A stretch of DNA of 64,000 nucleotides from Platerodrilus igneus. Taxonomy: Eukaryota > Arthropoda > Insecta > Coleoptera > Lycidae. The DNA is taken from contig JARFIW010001108.1 of the NCBI GenBank assembly GCA_036346225.1, positions 3,060,501 to 3,124,500 on the forward strand. The letters run 5' to 3'. Made by a program: the position numbers and the translations under genes. The notes under the pieces were generated by a model. That model was given only the letters and a program-made list of their open reading frames with translations. It had not been told where the DNA came from and did not search any database. This document shows positions 36,020 through 47,129 of the stretch, piece by piece. Positions within the stretch are counted from its first letter, which is position 1. Each line of letters opens with the position of its first letter.

Positions 36020-36190
36020 TTTTGTTTTCGACCTTACTTAAGGTCGGTTTGACGTAGCTCTAACTTCTTTTCTATTCTGTGCTAATCTAAAAAGCTCTAC
36101 ATACCCTTCACAACCTAAATTTCTAATAATTTGACTAATATAGTTTGGTCTAGGTCTTCCTATATCCTTCTATCTTTTTCCTATCCAGCT
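36020..36190 (-). mobile_element. 3' fragment of a LINE
   Basis: About 150 bp align by eye with 43186-43345, the C-terminal coding end of the LINE there (the segment around GCEGYVDLFRLAQNRKEF). It ends abruptly within an Arg/Pro-rich stretch. A 5'-truncated copy. Confidence 0.75.
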
Positions 36191-36302
36191 GGCTCTATAT
36201 AAATATTAGCAACCTGATGGTTGTTAAAGAACTCTAACATGTTTACATGATTACCATTTATAAGGAAATGAAATATAACCTGGTTATCCGCTTCAAAAAG
36301 GA

Positions 36303-36476
36303 AAAGTGTTAAATTATATGTTATGGTAAGGCTTAAGCAACGAAACGCTACCAACATGCCAGACCGCTACCTAATTGTGAGTTATGCCATGGTGACGTTT
36401 ATTAAATTATATGTTATGGTAAGGCTACCAACATGCCAGACCGCTACCTAATTGTGAGTTATGTCATGGTGACGTT
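36303..36476. repeat. Minisatellite, left part (one long and one short unit)
   Basis: Units start with TTAAATTATATGTTATGGTAAGG and end in TGGTGACGTTTA. The long unit (~95 bp) has CTTAAGCAACGAAACG, which the short one lacks. The array is cut by the LTR element and continues at 42892. Confidence 0.9.
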
Positions 36477-38402
36477 TGTAACGTATTTTTTTTCTTGTTA
36501 CACCAAGCCTAATAAATTAATAATAAAACAGATAAATTTTAAAGCATTTAATTCGTAAATATTCAGCCAATAAAAATTAAAGTATAATGTTCATAATAAC
36601 ACATAGATTCTAGAAGATATATATTCTCAGGCTTGTTACCAAGCGTTGTCCAGTTAATTATCAGCACTTTTGTTCCCAACGTCGAAGAGTGAAGTCGCTT
36701 TTTGTAGACTAGAGATAAAAGTCAAGATGTCCCGACTAAAACACGAGGCGTCTAATAGAGTCAGGAAGAAGAGCTTGAGTTGAGAACATGGAACGATAAT
36801 ATACATCATTTAAGACAGTTGGTATAGATTAATACAATAAATTAAACTAATATATTTCACTTTAGTGCAATATCTTATGGACATATCTACAACAACAATT
36901 TTCAATGTTAAATTATAATAAATTTTTGTCGCAATAATTTAAAGCAGGCAGTTATGGTTTCGTTCTATCTATTTAATACGCCGTATAGAAATGGTTTATT
37001 ATACAAAGAATCTTGGTACTTCAAACTTACAGATGATTAATACGCTGGAAAAATACAACAGCTGACGTCATGATTTTGCACCTGCAATTTATTTGGATAC
37101 ACGTGAGTGTTTGAAACTTTCCGTAACTTTGAAAGTATAGTAAATTATTATGAGATTTCCTACGTTGAATATTAGAGTAACACAAATAAAAGTAGTTTTT
37201 AAAGTCAATAACACACCGAATAAATATCTAGTTTGTCAGTTGCTTGTACACGCACCCAATGTGTTTTAAGATATTTAAAATGACAACTTATGTCAGATAA
37301 AAAAAAATAGTATAGATTCTGTTTCCTAATCTAGACGCCAGATGCAGTCTTGATTTAATTTTCACATTTTGCTTAAAAACAGTCAGGTCATGTAAAAGCT
37401 TTTTATTGGTGCTGAAATTCGTGTATATTTTTTGTGTAGACTACAGTTAAATTTGAGTAGTTACATTTTATGATCGCTATTTTTCTGATGATCAATCTTT
37501 GTTGTAAATGGTCAAGGAAGCGCTTCAATGATTATAGTAAAAATAAATTCAAGTGCTATGAACTAATAAATTATGACATGTTTGCTTAAACTAAATTTTA
37601 TAAAAATGATCAATTTATACATATTTATTTTGAAGGTTAAACTTCACTAAAATTCTTTTATAAAAATTTTATGACAAGATAGTAAATATATATTGCAGTC
37701 ATATGTATATAATCAGATTTCTACATATAAATAGAATTCATTTTGTTTCCTTTGAAAGAAGTTTTATTATACAACATTTAAATTAGGAAAGAGAAAACTA
37801 GAGCAAATCCTCCTTAAGTAAAAAGACAGAGTAATGAAAATGAATCCCTGTAGTATTTCACAGATGTTTAAATTCATTTATTCTATTTTTGGCATATGCT
37901 TTTGAAGACACAAATAGTGTCCATGTGGTGTTTTGTTTGTTCACAGGTAAAGCTGAGACAACTGTTTGACATCTGGTGGTTGAGGTTTTGGTAAGTGTGT
38001 GATAAAGAGTGAAATTCAAATTTTATGGCTATGATAGTGGTGTTAAGATAAGGTTTCCGCATTCCCCTTATACAAACACAGTTAAATTTTGTTGGCACTT
38101 GTATTAAAAAATACGGTGGCGCCTATTAAAAATAATTTTGGTCGATTATCCACCCATGACCCATGCTCATGATCTACCCAGAGCTAACACTCTACTAGCC
38201 GTTTAACCCCTAAGAGTTTTCTTTGTCTAAAACCGTTTTCCATCTGACATTACCCTGGACTTGGAGTATAAAGAAGAAAATCTCGACCTAGTGATATCAG
38301 ATTAAAAATAGAGAGTTTTAGTATATAGCTGATAGTCGCGAGGATAAAGGGTAATAAACTTACAAGAAGTTTTAATTACCCCCGTTTTTTATTACACTTA
38401 CA
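36477..38402 (+). repeat. 5' LTR of the LARD-like element
   Basis: It matches 40969-42891 with a handful of single-base and homopolymer differences. Terminal inverted bases are TGTAA/TTACA. The open frame on its minus strand (37883-38098) is not intact in the partner LTR. Confidence 0.93.
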
Positions 38403-38422
38403 CTTGCGCTCGCAACGTGGGG
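38403..38422 (+). promoter_or_regulatory. Primer-binding site, tRNA-Lys type (degenerate)
   Basis: Immediately after the LTR the plus strand reads CTTGCGCTCGCAACGTGGGG, then CTGG. The last half (AACGTGGGGC) is identical to the tRNA-Lys primer site TGGCGCCCAACGTGGGGC and the first half differs by a few bases. Confidence 0.65.
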
Positions 38423-38516
38423 CTGGAAATTCATTTAGAGGCTGGAAATTCATTTAGAGACTGGAAATTCAGTTAGAGGCTCGAATAATTTCACTTAGAG
38501 GCTGAAACATTTAGTA
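38422..38516 (+). repeat. 19-bp leader tandem repeats after the primer site
   Basis: About five units of GCTGGAAATTCATTTAGAG with increasing divergence. They start inside the GGGGCTGG that closes the primer site, as in the leaders at 6.4-6.6 and 16.8-17.0 kb. Confidence 0.88.
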
Positions 38517-40950
38517 GTTATTTTCATCACACTTATATTCACCGACTGAGGTTTGCTTTGATATTAGTAACGTCTTCTTTTAGTTTCATTTTTGTTAAAG
38601 TTTGTTACAGTTTATAGTGAGTTCTTCTTTATATAGTTAGGACATTCGTTTGTTTGAGATTTCATCTTCAAAAATTTTATAATTGAGTTACGTTAGAGAT
38701 ATTCAGATATTTAATTATGGCAGAAACTTATAGCATCGTACATTTACTTAAAAATGAGTAGTGAAATTCCTGTTTCTAGTTAAAGTGTTAAAGTTGTTTG
38801 ATATAGATATTGCAGGTTTATTTGATTTTGTATGTATTTCATCGATAATAGATTCATCTTTTAGTCTTATTAGTTATATTAGTTGTTCGATTAATGGTAC
38901 ACTAGTTTTTACTGTTGAAATATAGTTTTGAAGATTGCTCTTGTGCATGAGCACGTTTTGGTTTAGTTTGATTGGTTTTGAGTAGCAATTTTATGGTCGC
39001 GTTACAACGTAGTATGTTGAGTTAAGTTAGATCTGTGCGAGACTTGTTGTGGTTCATCGTGTAGCGTTATGTTAGTCTAGACGAAACTTCGGAAGGGTTG
39101 GTCGCTCAGCGTTATGTCAGTCTATGCGAGGGTCGTGGTAAGTTTGTCGCTTTAGCAGTTTTGGCATCGTCACTTGAGATTATTTGAAGTCGGTTATGAT
39201 GTAATTCGTTTTGCTTATTTAGTTTGTCAGTCTAGATGAGACTCAGAGAAGAGTTTGTCATTCTAGCAATTTTGTTTATAAGTCTAGGTGAGGCTCATAG
39301 AGGAGCTTGTCATACTAGCAAATTTATGCGTTGTGAAGCACTTTAGTTTATATCGACAGTTTGATTATGGGTAGAGTAAGCGTGTACCAGAACATTTATT
39401 AATAGTTATCATGAAGTAAAGTAGAAAATAATTTCGTATTCAAATTCCCCCTTTTTCATTTATCCGTATCTTCAAATTTAAGTCTAAGAAAATGTTTAGT
39501 ATCGATAATTCTGCGACAGATGAAGGTGAAAATGAAGATGTTAAGAATGTTTCTGATCCTTAAGTACTTCTAATTATAGTCGAAGTCAGTAGTAATTCTT
39601 TTGGTCCATGTTTTAAATTCTTAAGTAGGACAAGATTAAAGTTAGTGAAATTTTTGGTTTGTTTAAAGTAATTTTGTTTTAGTAGTAATAGAGCTTAATA
39701 TGTTTGTTGATTTAGATGTTGCATGTGTTAAATGACGACAAGGATGTGTTAAATGATAATTTTTGATGACGACAAAGATGTGTTAAATGCTAATTTTTGA
39801 TGACGACAAGGATATGTTTATGGATTTTGAATGATGATATGTTTTTTTTTGAGGTGTTTGAGAGTGCAGCATATGTTGAGAGATGTTGCAGGTATATAGA
39901 GATGAATATGTATTCAGTGTAGAAATACGTATTCAGTAGTGAGCTACATGATAGAGAGTATAGAGAGTGTTTAGTAAAGTATTGAGTATAGTTATATAGT
40001 TAGAGTGTGATAGAGTATTAAGCATTAAAGGAATGCTTGAGTTTTGGTTTAGTAGTTTGAGACTAGGCCTGATGTGCTTATTCTTTATTGAGAGTGTACA
40101 TGAGCTAAGAGAGTTCATGAAGAGTTTTTTTTGTGAGTTGCTGGTGGATGTCTCCCAGTAGGCTCAAAGTATGATTTATTAGTGGTTTTGGAGTTCTTTG
40201 GTGATGAATCACTGATGTTGTAAAATTTTTGAGAGATATAGTTGAGTCTGTAGCATAGTAGTCGTACAGATAATGTTGTGAGGTGCTCACTCAAAGATCA
40301 AAAGTATCTTGTTGATGAATAAGTATTGTTAATACTTTGTCTGTTTCTCGAGTGTTGAAGATTTGTTTCGTGAATGGACTTCGTAAATAACAGCTTTTGG
40401 TACTTGTTAAATTCATCGATTAGTTTAAATGTAATTAGCACTTGGAAAGTTATGTACATAAATCCTTAAGACAGATATAGTAAATTAGAGAAGAGTATTC
40501 GTTGTACAGATTTTTGTTTAATAGTAATTTTGTTATACATTCGATTTTGTTTATTACAGTTCTAATTTATAGAAAAATATTTTCGCTTCAGGTAAAATTT
40601 TTTATTTTGATATGGTTGTTGCGTTTGTAACTATAGATGACATGCATCTACTGAGTGTTAGATTCCCCTAAATATTCTTAACTGATTGACGTATATACTG
40701 ATTATGACTTCCCGAATTTGTCCCTTTATAGGCGTGTAGTACGCGCAGTTACTAATCACTCAATCCCATGCATTAATATTCCCCATATCAATTAGTGAAT
40801 GATTCTGTTTTTTGTTAAACTCATCGTTAGTTATAGTTAAAGTTTGTGCTGTTTTGTTGTGAGTTGTAAGAGGTTTATACAGTTAATAAGAGTAATTTTG
40901 AAGTTTCAGTCGAAAATTTTTTAGAAAAATTCTTCCATACCTCGAATTTT
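38517..40950 (+). other. Non-coding interior of the LARD-like element
   Basis: No retrotransposon protein is recognisable. There are two internal tandem-repeat patches: 39060-39310, with about four variants of a phrase like GTCAGTCTAGATGAGACTC plus TTTGTCATTCTAGCAATTTT, and 39717-39830, with three variants of GATGACGACAAGGATGTG plus TTAAATG. A short ATG frame at 39492-39563 encodes 23 acidic residues (MFSIDNSATDEGENEDVKN then VSDP) and could be the stump of a lost gag; this is speculation. Confidence 0.7.
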
Positions 40951-40968
40951 TCTCTTGGGAAGAGGCTG
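40951..40968 (+). other. Polypurine tract of the LARD-like element
   Basis: The bases before the 3' LTR read TTGGGAAGAGGCTG. The purine run GGGAAGAGG ends three bases from the LTR start. Confidence 0.7.
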
Positions 40969-42891
40969 TGTAACGTATTTTTTTCTTGTTACACCAAGCC
41001 TAATAAATTAATAATAAAACAGATAAATTTTAAAGCATTTAATTCGTAAATATTCAGCCAATAAAAATTAAAGTATAATGTTCATAATAACACATAGATT
41101 CTAGAAGATATATATTCTCAGGCTTGTTACCAAGCGTTGTCCAGTTAATTATCAGCACTTTTGTTCCCAACGTCGAAGAGTGAAGTCGCTTTTGTAGACT
41201 AGAGATAAAAGTCAAGATGTCCCGACTAAAACACGAGGCGTCTAATAGAGTCAGGAAGAAGAGCTTGAGTTGAGAACATGGAACGATAATATACATCATT
41301 TAAGACAGTTGGTATAGATTAATACAATAAATTAAACTAATATATTTCACTTTAGTGCAATATCTTATGGACATATCTACAACAACAATTTTCAATGTTA
41401 AATTATAATAAATTTTCGTCGCAATAATTTAAAGCAGGCAGTTATGGTTTCGTTCTATCTATTTAATACGCCGTATAGAAATGGTTTATTATACAAAGAA
41501 TCTTGGTACTTCAAACTTACAGATGATTAATACGCTGGAAAAATACAACAGCTGACGTCATGATTTTGCACCTGCAATTTATTTGGATACACGTGAGTGT
41601 TTGAAACTTTCCGTAACTTTGAAAGTATAGTAAATTATTATGAGATTTCCTACGTTGAATATTAGAGTAACACAAATAAAAAGTAGTTTTTTAAAGTCAA
41701 TAACACACCGAATAAATATCTAGTTTGTCAGTTGCTTGTACACGCACCCAATGTGTTTTAAGATATTTAAAATGACAACTTATGTCAGATAAAAAATAGT
41801 ATAGATTCTGTTTCCTAATCTAGACGCCAGATGCAGTCTTGATTTAATTTTCACATTTTGCTTAAAAACAGTCAGGTCATGTAAAAGCTTTTTATTGGTG
41901 CTGAAATTCGTGTATATTTTTTGTGTAGACTACAGTTAAATTTGAGTAGTTACATTTTATGATCGCTATTTTTCTGATGATCAATCTTTGTTGTAAATGG
42001 TCAAGGAAGCGCTTCAATGATTATAGTAAAAATAAATTCAAGTGCTATGAACTAATAAATTATGACATGTTTGCTTAAACTAAATTTTATAAAAATGATC
42101 AATTTATACATATTTATTTTGAAGGTTAAACTTCACTAAAATTCTTTTTATAAAAAATTTTTATGACAAGATAGTAAATATATATTGCAGTCATATGTAT
42201 ATAATCAGATTTCTACATATAAATAGAATTCATTTTGTTTCCTTTGAAAGAAGTTTTATTATACAACATTTAAATTAGGAAAGAGAAAACTAGAGCAAAT
42301 CCTCCTTAAGTAAAAAGACAGAGTAATGAAAATGAATCCCTGTAGTATTTCACAGATGTTTAAATTCATTTATTCTATTTTTGGCATATGCTTTTGAAGA
42401 CACAAATAGTGTCCATGTGGTGTTTTTGTTTGTTCACAGGTAAAGCTGAGACAACTGTTTGACATCTGGTGGTTGAGGTTTTGGTAAGTGTGTGATAAAG
42501 AGTGAAATTCAAATTTTATGGCTATGATAGTGGTGTTAAGATAAGGTTTCCGCATTCCCTTATACAAACACAGTTAAATTTTGTTGGCACTTGTATTAAA
42601 AATACGGTGGCGCCTATTAAAAATAATTTTGGTCGATTATCCACCCATGACCCATGCTCATGATCTACCCAGAGCTAACACTCTACTAGCCGTTTAACCC
42701 TAAGAGTTTTCTTTGTCTAAAACCGTTTTCCATCTGACATTACCCTGGGCTTGGAGTATAAAGAAGAAAATCTCGACCTAGTGATATCAGATTAAAATAG
42801 AGAGTTTTAGTATATAGCTGATAGTCACGAGGATAAAGGGTAATAAACTTACAAAAAGTTTTAATTACCCCCGTTTTTTATTACAATTACA
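40969..42891 (+). repeat. 3' LTR of the LARD-like element
   Basis: This is the direct repeat of 36477-38402. It is followed by the CGTT target duplication and the continuation of the minisatellite. Confidence 0.93.
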
Positions 42892-43156
42892 CGTTTATTA
42901 AATTATATGTTATGGTAAGGCTTAAGCAACGAAACGCTACCAACATGCCAGACCGCTACCTAATTGTGAGTTATGCCATGGTGACGTTTATTAAATTATA
43001 TGTTATGATAAGGCTACCAACATGCCAGACCGCTACCTAATTGTGAGTTATGTCATGGTGACGTTTATTAAATTATATGTTATGGTAAGGCTTAAGCAAC
43101 GAAACGCTACCAACATGCCAGACCGCTAACTAATTGTGAGTTATGTCCTGGTGACA
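42892..43156. repeat. Minisatellite, right part (long, short, long units)
   Basis: It continues the array of 36303-36476 with a long, a short and a long unit. Taken together the five units alternate long-short-long-short-long, so the ancestral period was probably a dimer of about 173 bp. Confidence 0.9.
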
Positions 43157-43185
43157 TTTAGTTAACTGATTTTTATTTTTTTTTT

Positions 43186-44405
43186 GTTTTGTTTTCGAAC
43201 TCACTTAAGGTCGATTTAACGCAGCTCTAAATTCTTTTCTATTCTGAGCTAGTCTAAAAAGGTCTACATACCCTTCACAACCTAAATCTCTAATAATTTG
43301 ACTAATATAGCTTTGTCTAGGCCTTCCTACTCTATTTTTATTTGGTAGTCTATAATCTAAGACTTTACTAAATAGTCCCTCATGTCTTAACTGGTGCCCT
43401 ATCATTCTATCTCTCCTGACCTTTAATTGTTTCCACATACAGGGATCCTCACCTATCCTTCTATAAACTTCCTCGTTTGTTACTCTATCTGTCCAACTAA
43501 TCTTTAACATTCTCCTATAACACCAAGTTTCAAAAGCTTCTATCTTTTTCTTATCTACTTCTTTAATTGTCCAAGTCTCACTACCGTATAGTAGAACGCT
43601 CCATACGTACGACTTTAAGAAACATTTTCTATTATCTAAACTAATACTATTAGCTATTAGTAAGTTTTTCTTTTTTAAAAACATTTTTCTAGCTTGAGCT
43701 ATTCTAGCTACTATATCCCTTCTGCTACGTCCCTCTTTTGTAATTATACTACCTAAATAGCAAAATTCATCCACCTCCTCTAACTCGGTATTACCTATTT
43801 TAATTTTTGTTTAGAACTAGGCTGTAACTCACTTGTCATTATCTTTGTCTTTCCTGAGTTAATTCTCATACTATAGTTACTCTGTAGTATCTCATCTAAA
43901 ATATTTAAAAACTCTCCTAACTTTTTGTAGACTCTGCTATAATGGCTATATCATCTGCAAAACGTAACATGTCTATTTTCTGTCCCTGTACACTAATACC
44001 TATCTCTTTTCTCTCTAGCTAAGTTTAAAGCTTCCTCAATATAAACATTAAAATCAAGGGAGACAGTATACAACCCTGTCTAACACCATTTCTAATCTTA
44101 GCTTCCTTTTCTATTTCATCAAATCTAATTACTACGCTTTGGTTTTTATATAGACTGTAAATAATTTTTCTATCCCTATGAGAGATTCCTATTTTTTGCA
44201 AAACCCTGAACATAACAATCCAATTAACCCTATCAAATGCTTTTTCTAAATCTACAAACGCGAAATGAGTCTTTTTATTTTTTTGTAACCTTTTTTCGAT
44301 AATTAGCCTAATCATTAGTATCGGTTCTCTAGTCACTCTGTCTTTACGAAAACCATATTGGTCTTCGCCTAAATAATTCTCAGTCAAAGCTTCTACTCTA
44401 CTTGG
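43186..44405 (-). mobile_element. 5'-truncated LINE (reverse transcriptase C-terminal part)
   Basis: On the minus strand 44387-44025 encodes RT motifs: FAFVDLEKAFDRV, then NGVRQGC-LSP. A LRFADDIAI active-site box follows in another frame near 43950. 43774-43205 encodes the region after RT, with CYLGSIIT, LYGSETWTIK, CYRRMLKISWTDR, GHQLRHEG and VGRPRQSY. This is the layout of APE-class insect LINEs, but I cannot fix the clade. A poly-T run at 43167-43195 on the plus strand is the A-rich tail. AGTTAA-containing sequence flanks both ends (43158 and 44412) and may be an imperfect target duplication. Frameshifts make it inactive. Confidence 0.85.
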
Positions 44406-45894
44406 TCATTCGAGAGTTAATTAATTAGTAATTATAAATAAAGGTAACACCAAATTTACGAGTTTTATTCTTAACCGAAAAACGATCTATGGTGTAACGT
44501 TTCAGTATGCACTTCTATTACAGGAATGTATAAACATTTGAAAAGCTTTAAGAAGATCTAAAAGGATATTCAATTGCGATAGCTTTCTACAAAGTAAAAA
44601 ATTTTGAAAGTGGGAAAGTTTTGCATCTAAGAAAATATCACAAGGTTTTACAAACTAGGTGTCTTTCTTGACAAAAACACTTTAATCTTTAACAAGCATT
44701 TACTTATTATTACATAACATGATACGAAGATTTCCTCTGTTATATTTCCCTAGATACAAGATAGAAGAAACGTCCTGTAGAAGATAAATTTTCCACAATG
44801 CACATTTCAAATAACGTAAAACTTTACAGATATTTTTTCTGGGTCAAATTCGTTTCCGTCTGAAACATATATATTGAATTACAGCTGTCTGCTTTTATTA
44901 AGCTACCGGAAAAGTGTGAAGTCACATGCGACTAATCTTGATAAATCAGTCTCGAAACGCAGTTTTTCATGATTATTGGACACAGACTCAATTGAAACAC
45001 AAACACGTTTCAATGGTTATCTTTGTGCTTTAATCAGAGAAAGTAAATTACGTGTTCTGCAACTTTAATGCTAAATTATGTTAAACAGAGCAAGTAACTA
45101 AATAGCTCTCTTGTATTTACGTAGGATGTTCCTCTGATTTGAATGAAAATTGGGTTAGCAACGTTAAAGGGTTGTGGTAACTTGGGCAGGAAAGTTTAAT
45201 TGTATTATTCTATTCTCTAAATAAAGATATAGGTTTAGGGTTCGTGATAACTTTTGAATTGGGTGGGATTTATTTGCGTTTCGAAATCATTGATTGATCA
45301 CAAATCTATCTAACATAAACATGTAATACATTTAGAATCCTTTGGAGGTTTTGCTCAGGAATCAGATGCGGGCTTAATTTGATTGCTCGGAATTACAGCT
45401 TTCTGCTTTTGTGTTTTCAACGCCGAGTAACACAAACTCTGCCGCTGAATAAAGTTTAAAGGACATGTTATAACAGAAAAATCATTAATGCAATGTAGAG
45501 CTGATTTACAAATATGTGCAGATTGCAAAATAATTCAGCAGTTTTTCTTTGTCGCATTTAAAATCATCAATTGACGAAACTCTGTAATCTTATGTGCAAA
45601 ACGTTGTGAAGAGAGTAGCCAAAGATAGCACCCAAAAATTCGGAAAACAGCCGATTGTCATGCACAGATGCAGCAATGATGCCAAATGGGCAGCCAAAAT
45701 TAATACTAGTTCTTACATAACCCCTTCAATATAAGCATTCAAACTACCAACTGCATATATGTGTATATATTTATAATTAATGATAATTGCAGGTTATATG
45801 TCAGCTGGTGTCTGAAGAAAACTCTCTTTTATTGTCTAAATTTTTGCATTTATTCAAGGTTTGTATACATAAAGAAGATGTAACAAGGATCATT
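44406..45894. other. No feature recognised
   Basis: AT-rich sequence without a credible gene or a repeat shared with the rest of the window. Confidence 0.4.
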
Positions 45895-46560
45895 ATCATC
45901 ATTGGGTTTTCAGTCCTGGAACTGGTTAGCCGCGTACACTCATTGTTTCCTATTCTGAACTAACCTACACATTTCCCTGAAATTTTCGCAGTCTGCATCC
46001 ATCACTATCTGATCTAGGTCTACATCTACTTCCTTTTTCCTATCTCTGCTTGTAATATATCCCATACTATTCCCCAAAAATGCCTTAGAAAGTATTCTGC
46101 ACTTCTATTTCCCCTATTTTTCCCCAGAGATATCTTTATTCCTCTGCTATGTCTATAACCTATTTGTTGTTAACTTTGCCCATGCTACCATCCTTATACA
46201 TCTGAAGCACAACATTCCAAAAGGCTGCTACTGTTTTTCTGTCTGCTTTTCCTACTGCCCGTATTTCATAGGCATACTGTGCTGTGCTCCACATATATGC
46301 TTTCAACAATTTTGTTCTTGTTTCTGTGTTTGTTGTCTTTGATCGTAGGTGCTGTTTTTTCTTGATAGATGCAGTTCGATCCTCCTCTATAGTTTTACAG
46401 GTATATACCCTATTTCTTCGACATTTAGTGGTTGTGAAGTCTGTGACTGCCAAGTTCCTCCAGCACTTGAACATATGCCGATTTAATATTTTTTTCAATA
46501 AACCTTTTGGCACAGTCAACAATACTTGCAGATTCTTCACGAACAACACCTGTAGTTGTT
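45895..46560 (-). mobile_element. Decayed LINE 3' fragment
   Basis: On the minus strand 46549-46160 reads LLKAYMWSTAQYAYEIRAVGKADRK-type sequence, the same post-RT region as LLYGSETWT in the neighbouring LINE. The sequence to 45900 aligns loosely with 47186-47518, with internal damage. It belongs to the family of the copy at 47.1-49.5 kb and not that at 43.2 kb. Confidence 0.7.
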
Positions 46561-46719
46561 TATAATAATCATCAGATTAATCTGCCCTTATTTTTTCGTC
46601 ACTAGGTTTTCCGTCACAAAACTGTTTGGACACGAACCTCTATTTATTTTCTGAAATTACCACACAGCCTATATACAGCTCGGTTCCCCTTCTATTGTTT
46701 TCTAATTATATGCCCTATT

Positions 46720-46805
46720 TCACCGAGATTCAGTGGTATGTGAAGAGACCCGTGTTCGAATCCAGACACGGTTCGCTTGAAAAATGTTAAGCGAGCATTT
46801 TTCAC
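46720..46805 (+). other. tRNA-like B-box, possible SINE head
   Basis: GTTCGAATC at 46754-46762 is a full match to the RNA polymerase III B-box consensus, within a CCGTG/CACGG stem. A weak A-box-like GATTCAGTGGTA lies at 46727-46738, closer than in most tRNAs. A TGAAAAATG/CATTTTTCA hairpin follows. No complete cloverleaf can be drawn, so at best this is a tRNA-derived SINE fragment. Confidence 0.3.
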
Positions 46806-47129
46806 AAAAACACACCTTCGTTCGGATAAGAAGTAAAATGGAGGTCCCGTGTGTGAGTGTTGTCACGCACGTTACAGATTCCTACCTTGCTTGGAACAGC
46901 AAGGATTCGACAAAATACTAAATTTTCCATGTAAAAAAACTCGCTTCCTGACTAATGTAGTACCTTCGGGTGGAGTATTTGAAAATCACATGTAAAGTAT
47001 GAGAAGGGGGTTAAGCAGCCTGTGGCTGCTAAGATCTCTCATCACTTAGACATTTTCCGAATTAATAGTTCTTCAGTAAATCCTTTCACACAATTAACAT
47101 TATTCGAGAATATTGCCTAAGTAATACTT

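Larger units (their letters stand above)
36477..42891 (+). mobile_element. LARD-like LTR retrotransposon without coding capacity
   Basis: Two LTRs (36477-38402 and 40969-42891) start TGTAACGTATTTTT and end TTACA. The flanking CGTT is duplicated (36473-36476 and 42892-42895). A primer-binding site follows the left LTR and a polypurine tract precedes the right one, so the element reads on the plus strand. The 2.57-kb interior has no gag or pol frame on either strand. The LTRs are nearly identical, indicating recent movement, which must have used another element's proteins. The structure (long LTRs, non-coding interior) is that described for LARDs, mainly in plants. Confidence 0.92.

Noticed and set aside
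46564..46590. Hammerhead at CTGATGA on the minus strand
   Set aside because: The box lies in LINE-associated sequence and is not followed by a stem II and GAAA.
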